Source of the DNA: Ascidia mentula
Lineage: Eukaryota; Chordata; Ascidiacea; Phlebobranchia; Ascidiidae
DNA length: 64,000 nt
Assembly: GCA_947561715.1 (NCBI GenBank)
Contig: OX387200.1
Span: 9,736,501-9,800,500, forward strand
Direction of reading: 5' to 3'
Numbering within the stretch: the stretch's first letter is position 1; each line of letters opens with the position of its first letter. Of this stretch, positions 1 to 11,628 are shown piece after piece. Under the pieces are notes generated by a model. That model did no database searches. It was not told the origin of the DNA and was given only the letters and a program-made list of their open reading frames with translations. Position numbers and translations under genes: made by a program.

Positions 1-1453
1 CTATGCAACTGTGCTCTGCTTTGCTTTACACAGGATGGGCATCTCCGCTTCCGACTTTCGCCCCGGCAGCATAGCGTTCACTGCTGACGTGGATAAGAAA
101 CAGGCAACTGAGATTATGGAGAAAGCCAATTCGGGAAGACTGCAATTAGAGCTTTATAAACATGCAATGGAAATTGCCCTGGAGTTTTCCATGAAATATT
201 TGAATGCCTTGAAGTTTAACTCCGTGTCTGTTGTTGGTAAGAATGTTTAGAACAAAAATTAACTGTTTTAACTTCAAAATATATCGTTTTTGACAAATTG
301 TTTACAAACATACGCAGATGAGGGCAAGACCACTTTTAACTTCCAAGGGGCGAAGCTGGAAGATGCACGGGCTGGAATTCGCAACTTCACAAAAGTTAAT
401 GTGAATTTGGGAGCTGATGTAGATCCAGGTTTGAATAGATAATTATTGACAGTCTACTACACCTCACTAAAATATTTCAACTTCACATTGCACAACGAAT
501 TTCTTGGCTTAAATGCGTTTCATATATTATGTGTTGTTCTTGCTGTTATACTTTTTCTTATACACAGATTACACAAAAAGTCAAAACCGAGATCTTCACA
601 CAAAATTATCATTCACTTTTTTGCAGAAACAATAAGAAGCATTGCTGGTGCAAACAAACCGGCACCTGGTAAGTAGCAAAACAAAATTTTTCTGATGAAA
701 AAATTACTAGATTTTGCCGGAGTTCATAACTAACGCGGATAAAACTTGTGCAAGAAAATACAAAACCCCACAAAGCAAATACAACAAAATATTGCGGGAT
801 CAATGACGTGTTGTGAACTATGTTGTTTTTCGGGTCAAGGAATTATAATAAACCGAATGCTCATCTCTACCATGAGATAAAGTATATGGAGAAAGTCCAT
901 TGCTCCCGACTTAGCGTCTTCCTGTACGTCACCTCCTGTAATATAAACTTTTGAACCATAACGTCTAGAACTTGATGCCAAAGGTAAATTTCAGGGCGTT
1001 GTATGTGACAAGCGTGTGCTATTGAAAATGAAACAAAAATGTATGCCTATAAAAATACCTAAAATGTACATTGATAATCACTATAAGTGCGCTGCATAAT
1101 GTTGATAGCATATCTACATTGGTGCCAAGACTACTTTGGCACAATTTCTGGATGTAAAAGCTTTATGCGACCTATTTGAATATGCTTGGACCGTGTCGCT
1201 TGTAAACAGCCTTCATTAATATGCAACAAACCTTTGTGGCCCGTCTTCTGTTTATACAGACCAATACGTCGATTGCAATACAGGTTTTTGCTTATGAAGG
1301 TTTAATCGTATTTGTTGTTCAGGTGGTACCGAAGTGTACAACTTCCACAAAGCAGTCATCAAAGAATCGGTAGCTGGTGTCAGCAGAATGCGAGAATATA
1401 CATTCGGCGAGAAAGGTGCTGGAAACCCCAAAGATAAAAACCAAGAGAAGTAA
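1..1453 (+). CDS. Array gene copy 1 (5' part cut by window edge)
   Basis: This is the last part of a four-exon gene whose start lies left of the window. Coding exons read 1-236, 318-428, 627-668 and 1323-1453, all joined at phase 1 GT-AG introns, ending in TAA. Exon 1 carries the FRPGSIAFTADVDKKQ segment, exon 2 the KTTFNFQGAKL segment, exon 3 a 14-residue linker, and exon 4 the GGTEVYNFHKAV start and a charged NPKDKNQEK tail. An AATAAA at 1589-1594 fits the 3' end. Intron 1 is short (81 bases) and intron 2 long (198), a combination shared with copies 3 and 6. I do not recognise the family; no catalytic motif or signal peptide is visible, so a cytoplasmic non-enzymatic protein is the plain inference. 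Confidence 0.8.
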
Positions 1454-1610
1454 CTGATCACAACTGATTCTTGGTGACCTGAACTATGTTAATACTGTGT
1501 TACATCTTATATCCAAGTAATTGCTGATTTCTATTAATGTCAAATTTATCCAAGACTATGTGTTGTAATCTATTGTGGTATGTGACGTAATAAATAACTG
1601 CGGGTTTTAT

Positions 1611-4434
1611 TTGAAAACACAACGTGGTTTAGTTTTTTTCGAGTTTTACTTCCGTGGAGCGCGGTGATGCGTCAGTCGTCATGCATTTCTTTGTTGCATA
1701 GAACATGATCGGTGAGCCGGTTTATATATCTATGTATTGTTAGGTTTATGAACTGAATCATTAAAACTGTAACTGCTGTAGTCTTATAGGGTACAATTGT
1801 ACGAAACTGTTCTTGAAATCATTGAAAGTTACGCAACCACAAGATGGGCGCCAGTTTACGACATTACACCAAAACTACGTCACTGAGCGTTATGTGCTAT
1901 CGAAGAAACACAACTACCCCTATACCTATCTTCTGCCGGCATTAGAAGTTTCCTAAAGTACATAAAGTTCTTGTAGACACTAATGATGCTTTTGTATCGA
2001 AATATATTTTTGTACAAAGGTGTACAGAGCTGTCTGGAATTATCGCTTCGACACGCATGATTGCGTTTTAGTTGCACAATCTGCGTCGTCGGGATTTGTT
2101 TGGCCTGCCAAACTTCCGCTTTCATGAAGACTGGTGTTTAATTAAAAAGAGCAGGATGCAAGGCTTGACAATAATAAAGGCTATTTACTCAACACATATT
2201 GATAAAATTTAAACCAGGGGATATTATCAGAAAAGTTAAAACTGTGCTAGGATTTGGATGTTTTGGTGGGTTTGATAACCTGTAATCTTCATTCCAGTGC
2301 CTGTGGTTGACTTTGGAAATATCTTTTAGTTAAATCTTATATACGTCACGTAGGCTGAGTATGACCACTTGCTTTCAATAGTGTAAAGCAGGTTTAAAAG
2401 ATAAATGCTTTTTAAGGTATGTATATCCGATTTATATCATAAAATAACCAAAATTGTGTGTTTTACACATCACTACTATAAACACTCTTTATTATCAATT
2501 TCAATCAAATTCCCAATCGGTTTTGGGGACGCCATAATATTTTATGACTATGCAATGAAAAACATTTGGTCCAAACGATATATACCTGCTGTTGGATGGT
2601 TCTAGGTCTAAAAATAAATTGCGATTCTCTAAACTGTTTAAAATTGTTGCACTTTAAGGATATAAAAGTCCATATGTTAGCAGCGTTTAGGGCAGAACCA
2701 AGTGTAATTGCTTTACCGCCATAAGCAGCCATCTACTCTGTAAAGAGTGATACAAGGTTTACCTCACGAAACAAAACAATACTTGAGAGGAGCAGTGCGC
2801 CTTTTGCACACGAATGATTGAAACAAGAATCCACTATAGGTTTTAGTTTGACGTAGGTTGAGTTTATAATTACTTTCGCTTTCTGAGGAAGGATTATTAC
2901 GGTCGAAAACTTTATCATGTGACAGCTTAATCCATTCCAGGTGTGTCGAAAACACCAAGAAGTTCATTTTGTTGCTTGTGGGTTTGGCATCCCTATGTGT
3001 TATTGAACCATTTATTAAAAATTTGCAAGTATAATGTGTTGAAATTTTTGGTGAGGTTTGAATGTGCGTACACAGATATTTTGTTTCGAATGTAATGACA
3101 CCGAAACAACATCGTTTATTTCCCATCACTTTGTAGACACAACGCAGCTGCACGAGTCACTGTTCCGTTCATTGCTGTTCTCGGAAGCTTGTAGTTAAAT
3201 ATTAACTGTAAAACAACAGTCTTTGTTGGTCGCATTTGGCATTTTATAGGATTAATGACTGACAAATGGTGTCCCAGGTTCTACCTTGGAGTTTAACTTG
3301 ATTAAACCAATTATTAACTAGTGATTCTGGAATAAATCAGGGCTTTACAACTATGGATTGCGACCCCATTTGTTGTCATCAAATGCAATTTTACAGTCGC
3401 GAAACTGAAATACAACCTAATATTTATAATGGTACATGCATTGTTTATCATTTTTGTGTAAGTTTTTAGATCCAGGTTGTTCTTTTTATGTCGTTATTGC
3501 TTGTGTCTCTTGATTCGTGGAACGGGAGTGCTGAATGTCCATGTCACATGATATACAATGTGCTGATATATAAGAACTGATATATAACGTCTCTTGCAGA
3601 TTCTAACAAATAAATACAGTCTACTCATGTATGGGGGTGGATAGAAATACCAAATAGGCAGGTAAACAACCACTACCAATACTACGGTGGCCTGCATTAC
3701 TCTTTGCTGTTAAGTAGGAGCAGTGGGCAATTGGGGGCGAAGTTTTGAAACAGCACCTTTCCCGATTTTGGGGTAAGATAGATTAATTTTGAAACCTGAC
3801 ATTTTGGTTTGTTTCACTTTATCTCGTGACAACTTCACACATATCAGGTGTATCGAAAACATAAAGATGTTTAAATGAATTGTTAGGGATTGTTATAGAT
3901 AACCATCCCCATGACTTAAACAGATGTAGTTTCTATGTTACCAAACTTAAGTCTCGACGTTACATGTTTAAACTAAAACGATACATGTGTGTGAGTAAAT
4001 CACGTTGGAAAAACATTTTTCAATTTTGTTCGTTGCCAACCACCTACCAGTGGGCCACATTAAGAGGATACACATGATATCAAGTCGATTCGGCAGGCCT
4101 AAAAGCGATTTCACTTCTGGCGCATGCATTGACGTGCCATGTGTCATCGACAACTCCACTTTCATGAATAGGTGGTTTTCTGAGGCTGGGTAAAGTGGAG
4201 ACTGGGACAGCTAGAAATTTGAATTGTTTGCAGTTTTTGTTATTACATTTTCTTCCTGAAGATGGGTATGCATTAACATACAATAGATTTGTGGACCTAT
4301 ACTTTACGCAGCTTTTGTCAAATCTACTGTATTTGTGTAAATAATGTACTGACCACAAACGAAGCAACATTAACAATTATTACGCCAAAAAACTATATAG
4401 AATACATTTGTGTTGGAAATACTTACCAATTTAA
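1611..4434. repeat. Inter-gene spacer, type X, unit 1
   Basis: This spacer begins with a block found after every array gene (the GTGGAGCGCGGTGATGCG stretch near 1653) and continues with X-type sequence also seen at 8.5-9.9, 22.3-24.1 and 42.8-44.2 kb. Compared with the X spacers of units 2 and 5 it lacks the piece equivalent to about 6530-8480: the CTTCTGCCG text is joined directly to CATTAGAAG near 1936. Only short, non-conserved open frames are present. I see no gene or RNA gene. Confidence 0.65.
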
Positions 4435-4484
4435 TTTGCAGTTCGTAACGCTACAGGTTGGTCTAAGATATTGTGTAATTAACT

Positions 4485-6044
4485 ATGATGGAACCAGCAC
4501 AAGCATCTGGAGAAGTGGAAAGAAGAAGCCTCAAGTTTAAAGTTGACATGGAATATCGCGACACCGAAATTTGTGTCGAAGTTCGCGACGGTCGTTATGC
4601 GGTGAAAGTGGGTGGCGCTTTCCGTGATGTGGGCACTGCTCTCTTTTCGCAATTCGAACCGAAGGATATCGTAAAATGTGGTGGCTATGTAGCTGTGCTT
4701 TGCTTTGCTTTACACAAGATGGGCATCTCCGCTACCGACTTTCGCCCCGGCAGCATAGCGTTCACTGCTGACGTGGATAAGAAACAGGCAACTGAGATTA
4801 TAGAGAAAGCCAATTCGAAAAGACTGGAATTAGAGCTTTTTAAATACGCAATGGAAATTGCCCAGGAGTTTTCCATGCAATATTGGAATGCCTTGAAGTT
4901 TAACTCCGTGTCTGTTGTTGGTAAGAAAGTTTTGAAAATAGCAACAGTTTTTGTTACTTCACTGCTGACATTTTTGGCCACTAATGCTCCAAGAATTTTT
5001 CGTGCAACTGTTTTAAATTCAAAATATATTGGTTATTTGCTGACAAATTGTTTAAAAACATACGCAGATGAGGGCAAGGCCACTTTTAACTTCCAAACTG
5101 CGAAGCTGGATGATGCACGGACTGGGATTCGCGACTACACAAAAGTTAATGTGGAGTCGGGAGCTGATGTAAATTCAGGTTTGAATAAGTTGCATTTGTT
5201 GGTGGTCTACTACACAGTAAACAAAAAGTCAAAACCTAGATCTTCACCCAAAATTATCATTCACTTTTTGCAGAAATAATGAGGATTGCTGCTGCTGCAA
5301 ACAAACCGGTAACTGGTAAGTAGCAAAAACAAACTTTTCTTTTGAAAATTTAACTAGATTTTTCCGGAGTTTATAACAAACGCAGATATAAAACTTGTGC
5401 AAGAAAATACAAAACTCAATGAAGCAAATTACAACAAAGTTAACAGGAAAATATTGCGGCGGCCCATTTGATGTGTTGTTGTTTTGCGGAAATGGAATTA
5501 TAATAAACCGAATGCTCATCTCTACCACGAGACAAAATATATGGGAAAAGTCCATTGCTCCCGACTTAGCGTGTTCCTGGACGTCACCTCCTGTAATATA
5601 AACTCGTGTGCTATCGAATATGAAAGAAATGTATGCCTATAAAAATACCAAAAATGTACATTGATAATCACTATTAAGTGCGCTGTATAATGTTGATAGC
5701 ATATATCTACATTGGTGCCAAGACTACTTTGGCACAATTCCTGGATGTAAAAGCTTTATGCGACGTATTTGAATGCTTGGACCGAGTCGCCTGTAAACAG
5801 CCTTTATTAATATGCAACAAACCTTTGTGGCCCGTCTTCTGTTTATACAGACCAATACGTCGATTGCAATACAGGTTTTTGCTTATGAAGGTTTAATCCT
5901 ATTTGTTGTTCAGGTGGTACCGAAGTGTACAACTTCAACAATGCAGTCATCAAAGGAGGTGTAGCTGGTGTCAGCACCATGCGAGAATTTACATTCGGCG
6001 CGAAAAGTGCTGCAAACCCCAAAGATAAAAACCAAGAGAAGTAA
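4485..6044 (+). CDS. Array gene copy 2, unknown 239-residue protein
   Basis: Coding exons are 4485-4920, 5068-5178, 5274-5315 and 5914-6044. All three introns are phase 1 and the stop is TAA. A conserved splice acceptor (TTTAATTTGCAG, ending at 4441) lies 43 bases before the first ATG, at the same distance in every complete copy, so a 5' UTR exon or trans-spliced leader joins there. AATAAA lies at 6180-6185. The start at 4485 is followed at once by a second ATG; all copies keep both. The N-terminal about 145 residues look like a mixed strand/helix domain; exons 2 and 4 encode similar 30-residue repeats. An unusual point is that intron 1 is 147 bases, a multiple of three without a stop, so its retention would add 49 residues with a hydrophobic run (IATVFVTSLLTFLA). 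Family not recognised. Confidence 0.82.
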
Positions 6045-6516
6045 TTGATCACAACTGATTCTTGGTGACCTGAACAAAATTAATACCGTGTTACATCTTA
6101 TATCCAAGTAATTGCTGATTTCTATTAATGTCACATTTATCCAAGACTATGTGTTGTAATCTATTGTGGTATGTGACGTAATAAATAACTGCTGGTTTTA
6201 TTGGAAAACGCAACGTGGTTTAGTTTTTTTCAAGTTTTACTTCCGTGGAGCGCGGTGATGCGTCAGTCGTCGTGTATTTCTTTGTTGCATAGAACATGAT
6301 CGGTGAGCCGGTTTATATATATCTGTGTATTGTTAGGTTTATGAACTAAATCATCAAAACTGTAACTGCTGTAGTCTTATAGGGTACAATTGTATGAAAC
6401 TATTCTTGAAATGATTGAAAGTTACGTAACCACAAGGCGGGCGCCAATTTATGACATTACACCAAAATTACGACAATGAGCGTTATGAGCTCTCGAAGAA
6501 ACACATCTAGCCCGAC

Positions 6517-6723
6517 CTATCTTCTGCCGATAATCAAAGCAAATACAACGTCAACTAATTCCCTCTCGATCTGTCGGATGTACTGGCTCTCATCAGCTGC
6601 AGCCTTCTTTGCAAGTTTGCCACCTTCGTCCTTAATGGAGCCATCGTAGGCCATAGCCCTTGACATCAATGGTGCAGTAAACGAACGACCCACTGAAAGA
6701 GATTTGGAAAACGCACGCAACAT
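6517..6723 (-). pseudogene. Fragment of mitochondrial ATPase inhibitor (IF1), copy A
   Basis: The minus-strand frame starts MLRAFSKSLSVGRSF, a typical basic amphipathic mitochondrial presequence. It continues with GSIKDEGGKLAKK and DESQYIRQIERE, which match the start of the IF1 inhibitory helix (human GSIREAGGAFGKR and EEERYFRAQSRE). IF1 blocks F1Fo-ATPase hydrolysis in the matrix. Here homology stops after about 55 residues, and the frame runs 13 unrelated residues into spacer sequence; the histidine-rich coiled coil that normally follows is missing. No intron interrupts the piece. In the related Y spacer at 46.8 kb the same flanking text (GCCGATAATCAAAGCAAATA) continues without IF1, so this is an inserted, truncated fragment. 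An identical copy lies at 40874-41080. It is probably not functional, although an expressed short peptide cannot be excluded. Confidence 0.65.
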
Positions 6724-7309
6724 TTCAGCAGTTTCCTATATATGGACTGAAAAATAAAAACGTGGCTTTAATATAATCTGCACCACGCCCGAGCTCACAT
6801 GGCAAAACAACTATTAGGGTTCATCGACATTGTGAAATGAATGTCGGCACTTGTGAAAACGAAGTTTTATAGCACAGAGGAAAAAACAAGGGGCGACAAC
6901 AAACGGTGATAAAGTTTCTGGACTGTTCCAAACAGCTGCAGCGATGGTGGTTACGTGCGGGAATTCACAGAGACAGAAGTCGTGCAATGTCAAACAGGGG
7001 TATTTTATCCGCAGGCGTACAACCTTCTTTCTACAACTGTGTGATTACTGTGATGTAACGACAATCGTTATTTCCATATGTTTTAGATGTCACCAACAGT
7101 CTTGTGTTATAAAAAAGAAACACTTTTTAAAGAAAAACTTTGAGTTGGTCAGTTGAACGAACGTATGAAACCTGGAGTTCGGGGGTGGAACAAGTGCTGC
7201 AGTGCTCCGCTTCCCAAAGGCAAATCTTAAGTGGCATGAAAATACACATATATTGCGCTCAAATCTCTGCGTTCCTTCACGCTCACGAAGAATACGAGTA
7301 AAACGCAGG

Positions 7310-7690
7310 GAGTCGAACCGCTCATCATACGGATACAGTTCCGGTTCGGGTTTCTAATTTGTTTGTTTTCCCCTTTAACTCCGGTTTGGGTTTCAAAAGT
7401 TTTTCATCCGGTCCTGTTCCGGTTAGCGTTGTAAAATTTATACGCAAGGGGTACGGATTCAGATCCGGTTCAACCAAATTAACGCTCATGGGGATCAAAG
7501 GTTTAGATTAAGGGCCTCTTTACTACTGTTTCAGCATTTTCGGAAGGCAAAGACGTTTCAGTTCAAAAAGGGGAGTTTTATCCGGTTTAGTTCCGGTTCG
7601 GGTTTTTGCAGATTTCACTTTACTGCTTCGGGTTCAGCCCCGGTTCATGAAAATAAACCGTTCAAACCGGTTCTCATTTGCGGGTTCAGT
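7310..7690. repeat. Degenerate TCCGGTT / TTCGGGTT repeat patch, copy A
   Basis: About ten imperfect copies of a CCGGTTCGGGTTT-like word occur on the + strand in roughly 380 bases. They are irregularly spaced and the patch is less AT-rich than its surroundings. Such clusters are common as subterminal repeats of DNA transposons, but I see no clear terminal inverted repeat or target duplication here. The same patch recurs at about 41667-42047 within the identical tract. Confidence 0.5.
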
Positions 7691-9975
7691 TCCGGATCGA
7701 CACTCTGGTAAATACACTGGAATACAGCGACATACTAACCAATGTATTCTGCGAAGTCAAGTTTGTGAAGGAATATTTTTATGCAATGCAGACCGTTTGA
7801 CCTTTTTAAGTTGTGAACCTTTGTCGCAAAGTTATATAGATGGTCTGGATTATGCCTTGTCTTTTTTCCAAGCAGGGATTATCAACTAGCTCAACGACAA
7901 AATAGAAACAAGCGATAGCACAGTGTTCGCTACTACAGCATGAACGATAACAATGAATTTCTGTTGATTTCCAAATCATTCCAAATCAAAACACTACATT
8001 TTAGCGTCAGTATACAAAACGTTTTAACAACCTCGGTTCAATTATAACGTAATCTATCTTTTTGGCGATCCTGCGCTTGCGCACCATTGTTCCTTGTCCT
8101 TTTTTTTATTGGGTGTATCAGGAAACAGGAACAACTTCATTGTTTGGGGAGTTTGGTATCCCCGCTAAGAAAAATAGTTTTTGGATCCCATGGTTTAAAC
8201 AACTGTTCCACTTTTTGCGTAATGAAACAGGTTTCGGGGGCATGCTATATAGGTATCATTAAAAATTTACATGCGCAATATCAAAGATATAGTTTTCACA
8301 GGTTTAGGTTGGTTAGTGAGAGTTTATTTGATAATCACACCAAACGAAATTTAGATGTTACAAAAGTAAACAGAGCGCTTTAAAAATATCTTGCAGTCTT
8401 ATTATAAGCGATCATAGCAGACAGCTCTGTAAATGTTGATTATAAAGAAAAATACATTTCGCTAAATTTTCGTAAAGGCATTAGAAGTTTCCTAAAGTAC
8501 ATAAAGTTTTTGTAGACACTAATGATGCTTTTGTATCGAAATATATTTTTGTACAAAAATATACAGAGCTGTCTGGAATTATCGCTTCGACACGCATGAT
8601 TGCGTTTTAGTTCTACCAAGTGCACAACCTTCATCGTCGGGCTTTGTTTAGCCTGCTAAACTTCCGCTTTCATGAAGACTGGTGTTTAATTAAAAAGAGC
8701 AGGATGCAAGGCTTGACGGGTCACTGTTCCGTTCATTGCTGTTCTCGGAAGCTTGTAGTTAAATATTAACTGTAAAACAACAGTCTTTGTTGGTCGCATT
8801 TGGCATTTTATAGGATTAATGACTGACAAATGGTGTCCCAGGTTCTACCTTGGAGTTTAACTTGATTAAACCAATTATTAACTAGTGATTCTGGAATAAA
8901 TCAGGGCTTTACAACTATGGACTGCGACCCAATTTGTTGTCAACAAATTACAGTCGCAAAAATGAAATACAACCTAATATTTATAATGGTAAATGCATTG
9001 TTTATCATTTTTGTGTAAGTTTTTAGATCCAGGTTGTACTTTTTATTTCGTTATTGCTTGTGTCTCTTGATTCATGGAACGGGAGTGCTGAATGTCCATG
9101 TCACATGATATATAATGTGCTGATATATAACGTCTCTTGCAGATTCTAATAAATAAATACAGTCTACTCATGTATGGGGGTGGATAGAAATACCAAATAG
9201 GCAGGTAAACAACCACTACCGATACTATGGTGGCCTGAATTATTCTTTGCTGTTAAGTAGGAGCCGTGGGCAATTGGGGGCGAAGAATTGAAACAGCAAC
9301 TTACCCGATTTTAGGGTAAGATAGATTAATTTTGAAACCTGACATTTTGGTTTGTTTCACTTTATCTCGTGACAACTTCAAACATATCAGGTGTATCGAA
9401 AACATAAAGAAGTTTAAATAAATTGTTTGGGATTGGTAAAGATAGGTTTCGCTCCCTATCACTTAAACAGATGTAGTTTCTAGGTTACCAAACTTATATA
9501 AGTCTCGACGTTACATGTTTAAACTAAAACGATACATGTGTGTGAATGTAAATCGCGTTGGAAAAAAACATTTGTCTATTTTATCGGTTACCAACCACGT
9601 ACCAGTGGGCCACATTGTGAGGATACATATGATATCCAGTCGATTTGGCAGGCTTAAAGGCGATTTCACTTCTGGCGCATGCATTGACGTGCCATGTGTC
9701 ATCGACAACTTCACTTTCATGAATAGGTGGTTTTCTGAGGCTGGGTAAATTGGAGACTGGGACAGCTAGAAATTTAAATTGTTTGCAGTTTAATTGTTAT
9801 TAGGACATTTTCTTCCTGAAGATGGTTGATTATATGCATTAACATACAATAGATTTGTGGACCTATACTTTACGCAGTTTTTTTGAAATGTACTGTACTT
9901 CTGTTGGAAATACTTACCAATTTAATTTGCAGTTCGTAACGCTACAGGTTGGTCTAAAGTATTGTGTAATTAGCT

Positions 9976-11628
9976 ATGATGGAACCAGCACAAACACCTG
10001 GAGAAGTGGAAAGAAGAAGCCTTAAGTTTAAAGTTGAAATGGAATATCGCGACACCGAAGTTTGTGTCGATGTTCGCGGCGGTCGTTACGCGGTGAAAGT
10101 GGATGGCGCTTTCCGTGATGTGGGCACTGCTCTCTTTTCGCAATTCAAACCGGGGGATATAGTGAAATATGGTGGCTATGTAGCTGTGCTCTGCTTTGCT
10201 TTACACAAGATGGGCATTTCCGCTTCCGACTTTCGCCCCGGCAGCATAGCGTTCACTGCTGACGTGGATAAGAAACAGGCAACTGAGATTATAGAGAAAG
10301 TCAATTCGAGAAGACTAGAATTAGAGCTTTATAAACTTGCAATGGAAATTGCCCTGGAGTTTACCATGCAACATTTAAATGCCTTGAAGTTTAACTCCGT
10401 GTCTGTTGTTGGTAAGAATGTTTAGAACAAAAGTTAAATGTTTTAACTTCAAAATATATTGGTCATTTGCTGACAAATTGTTTACAAACATACGCAGATG
10501 AGGGCAAGACCACTTTTAACTTCCAAGAGGCGAAGCTGGAAGATGCACGGGCTGGAATTCGCAACTACACAAAAGTTAATGTGAAGTCGGGAGCTGATGT
10601 AGATCCAGGTTTGAATAAATAATTGTTGGCAGTCTACTACACCTTACTAAAATATTTCAACTTCACATAGCACAACGAATTTCTTGACTTGAATGCGTTT
10701 CATATATTATGTGTTGTTTCTGCTGTTATACTGTTTCTTATACACAGATTATACAAAAAGTCAAAACCGAGATCTTCACACAAAATTATCATTCACTTTT
10801 TTGCAGAAACAATAAGAAGCATTGCTGGTGCAAACAAACCGGCACCTGGTAAGTAGCAAAACAAATTTTTTTTATGAAAAATTACTAGATTTTGCCGCAG
10901 TTTATCACAAACGGATAAAACTTGTGCAAGAAAATACAAAACCCCACAAAGCAAATACAACAAAATATTGCGGGACCAATGACGTGTTGTGAACTATGGT
11001 GTTTTTCGGGTCAAGGAATTATAATAAACCGAATGCTCATCTCTACCATGAGATAAAGTATATGGAGAAAGTCCATTGCTCCCGACTTAGCGTCTTCCTG
11101 TACGTCACATCCTGTAATATAAACGTTTGAACCATAACGTCTAGAACTTGATGCCAAACGTAAATTTCGTGGCGTTGTATGTGACAAGAGTGTGCTATCG
11201 AAAATGAAACAAATGTATGCCTATAAAAATACCTAAAATGTACATTGATAATCACTATTAAGTGCGCTGCATAATGTTGATAGCATATATCTACATTGGT
11301 GCCAAGACTACTTTGGCACAATTCCTGGATGTAAAAGCTTGATGTGACGTATTTGAATGCTTGGACCGTGTCGCCTGTAAACAGCCTTCATTAATATGCA
11401 ACAAACCTTTGTTGCCCGTCTTCTGTTTATACAGACCAATACGTCGATTGCAATACAGGTTTTTGCTTATGAAGGTTTAATCGTATTTGTTGTTCAGGTG
11501 GTACCGAAGTGTACAACTTCAACAAAGCAGTCATCAAAGGATCGGTAGCTGGTGTCAGCAGTATGCAAGAATATACAATCGGCGAGAAAGATGCTGGAAA
11601 CTCCAAAGATAAAAACCAAGAGAAGTAA
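9976..11628 (+). CDS. Array gene copy 3, unknown 239-residue protein
   Basis: Coding exons are 9976-10411, 10498-10608, 10807-10848 and 11498-11628, with phase 1 introns of 86, 198 and 649 bases. The splice acceptor before the 5' UTR ends at 9932, 43 bases before the ATG. Residues differ from copy 2 at scattered sites (for example CVDVRGGRYAVKVDG), while the frame and all splice sites are kept, which suggests a working protein. The 3' end is unusual: 107 bases after the stop a 4545 bp transposon interrupts the UTR, so the usual AATAAA now lies at 16310-16315. The transcript must either read through the transposon or use a signal inside it. The family is not recognised. Confidence 0.82.

Larger units (their letters stand above)
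6186..9932. repeat. Inter-gene spacer, type X, unit 2 (with 2.57 kb tract identical to 40.7-43.3 kb)
   Basis: The spacer starts with the common downstream block and then carries an IF1 gene fragment (minus strand, 6517-6723), a patch of CCGGTT-type repeats (about 7310-7690) and sequence shared with the other X spacers. From 6372 to 8942 it reads the same, with a constant offset of 34357 and no gap, as 40729-43299. A mismatch bounds each side and ordinary divergence resumes beyond. The last part (about 8950-9930) leads into the next gene. Remaining open frames are short and I give them no product. Confidence 0.7.

Noticed and set aside
4485-5279. A single-exon 264-residue reading of copy 2 through introns 1 and 2
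   Set aside because: Splice sites at 4921, 5067, 5179 and 5273 are conserved in all copies, and the spliced exons stay in phase and match the family. The long frame is chance openness, kept only as a retention hypothesis for intron 1.
6580-6600. TCATCAG (minus CTGATGAG) as a ribozyme core
   Set aside because: It is coding sequence of the IF1 fragment and has no GAAA or stems.
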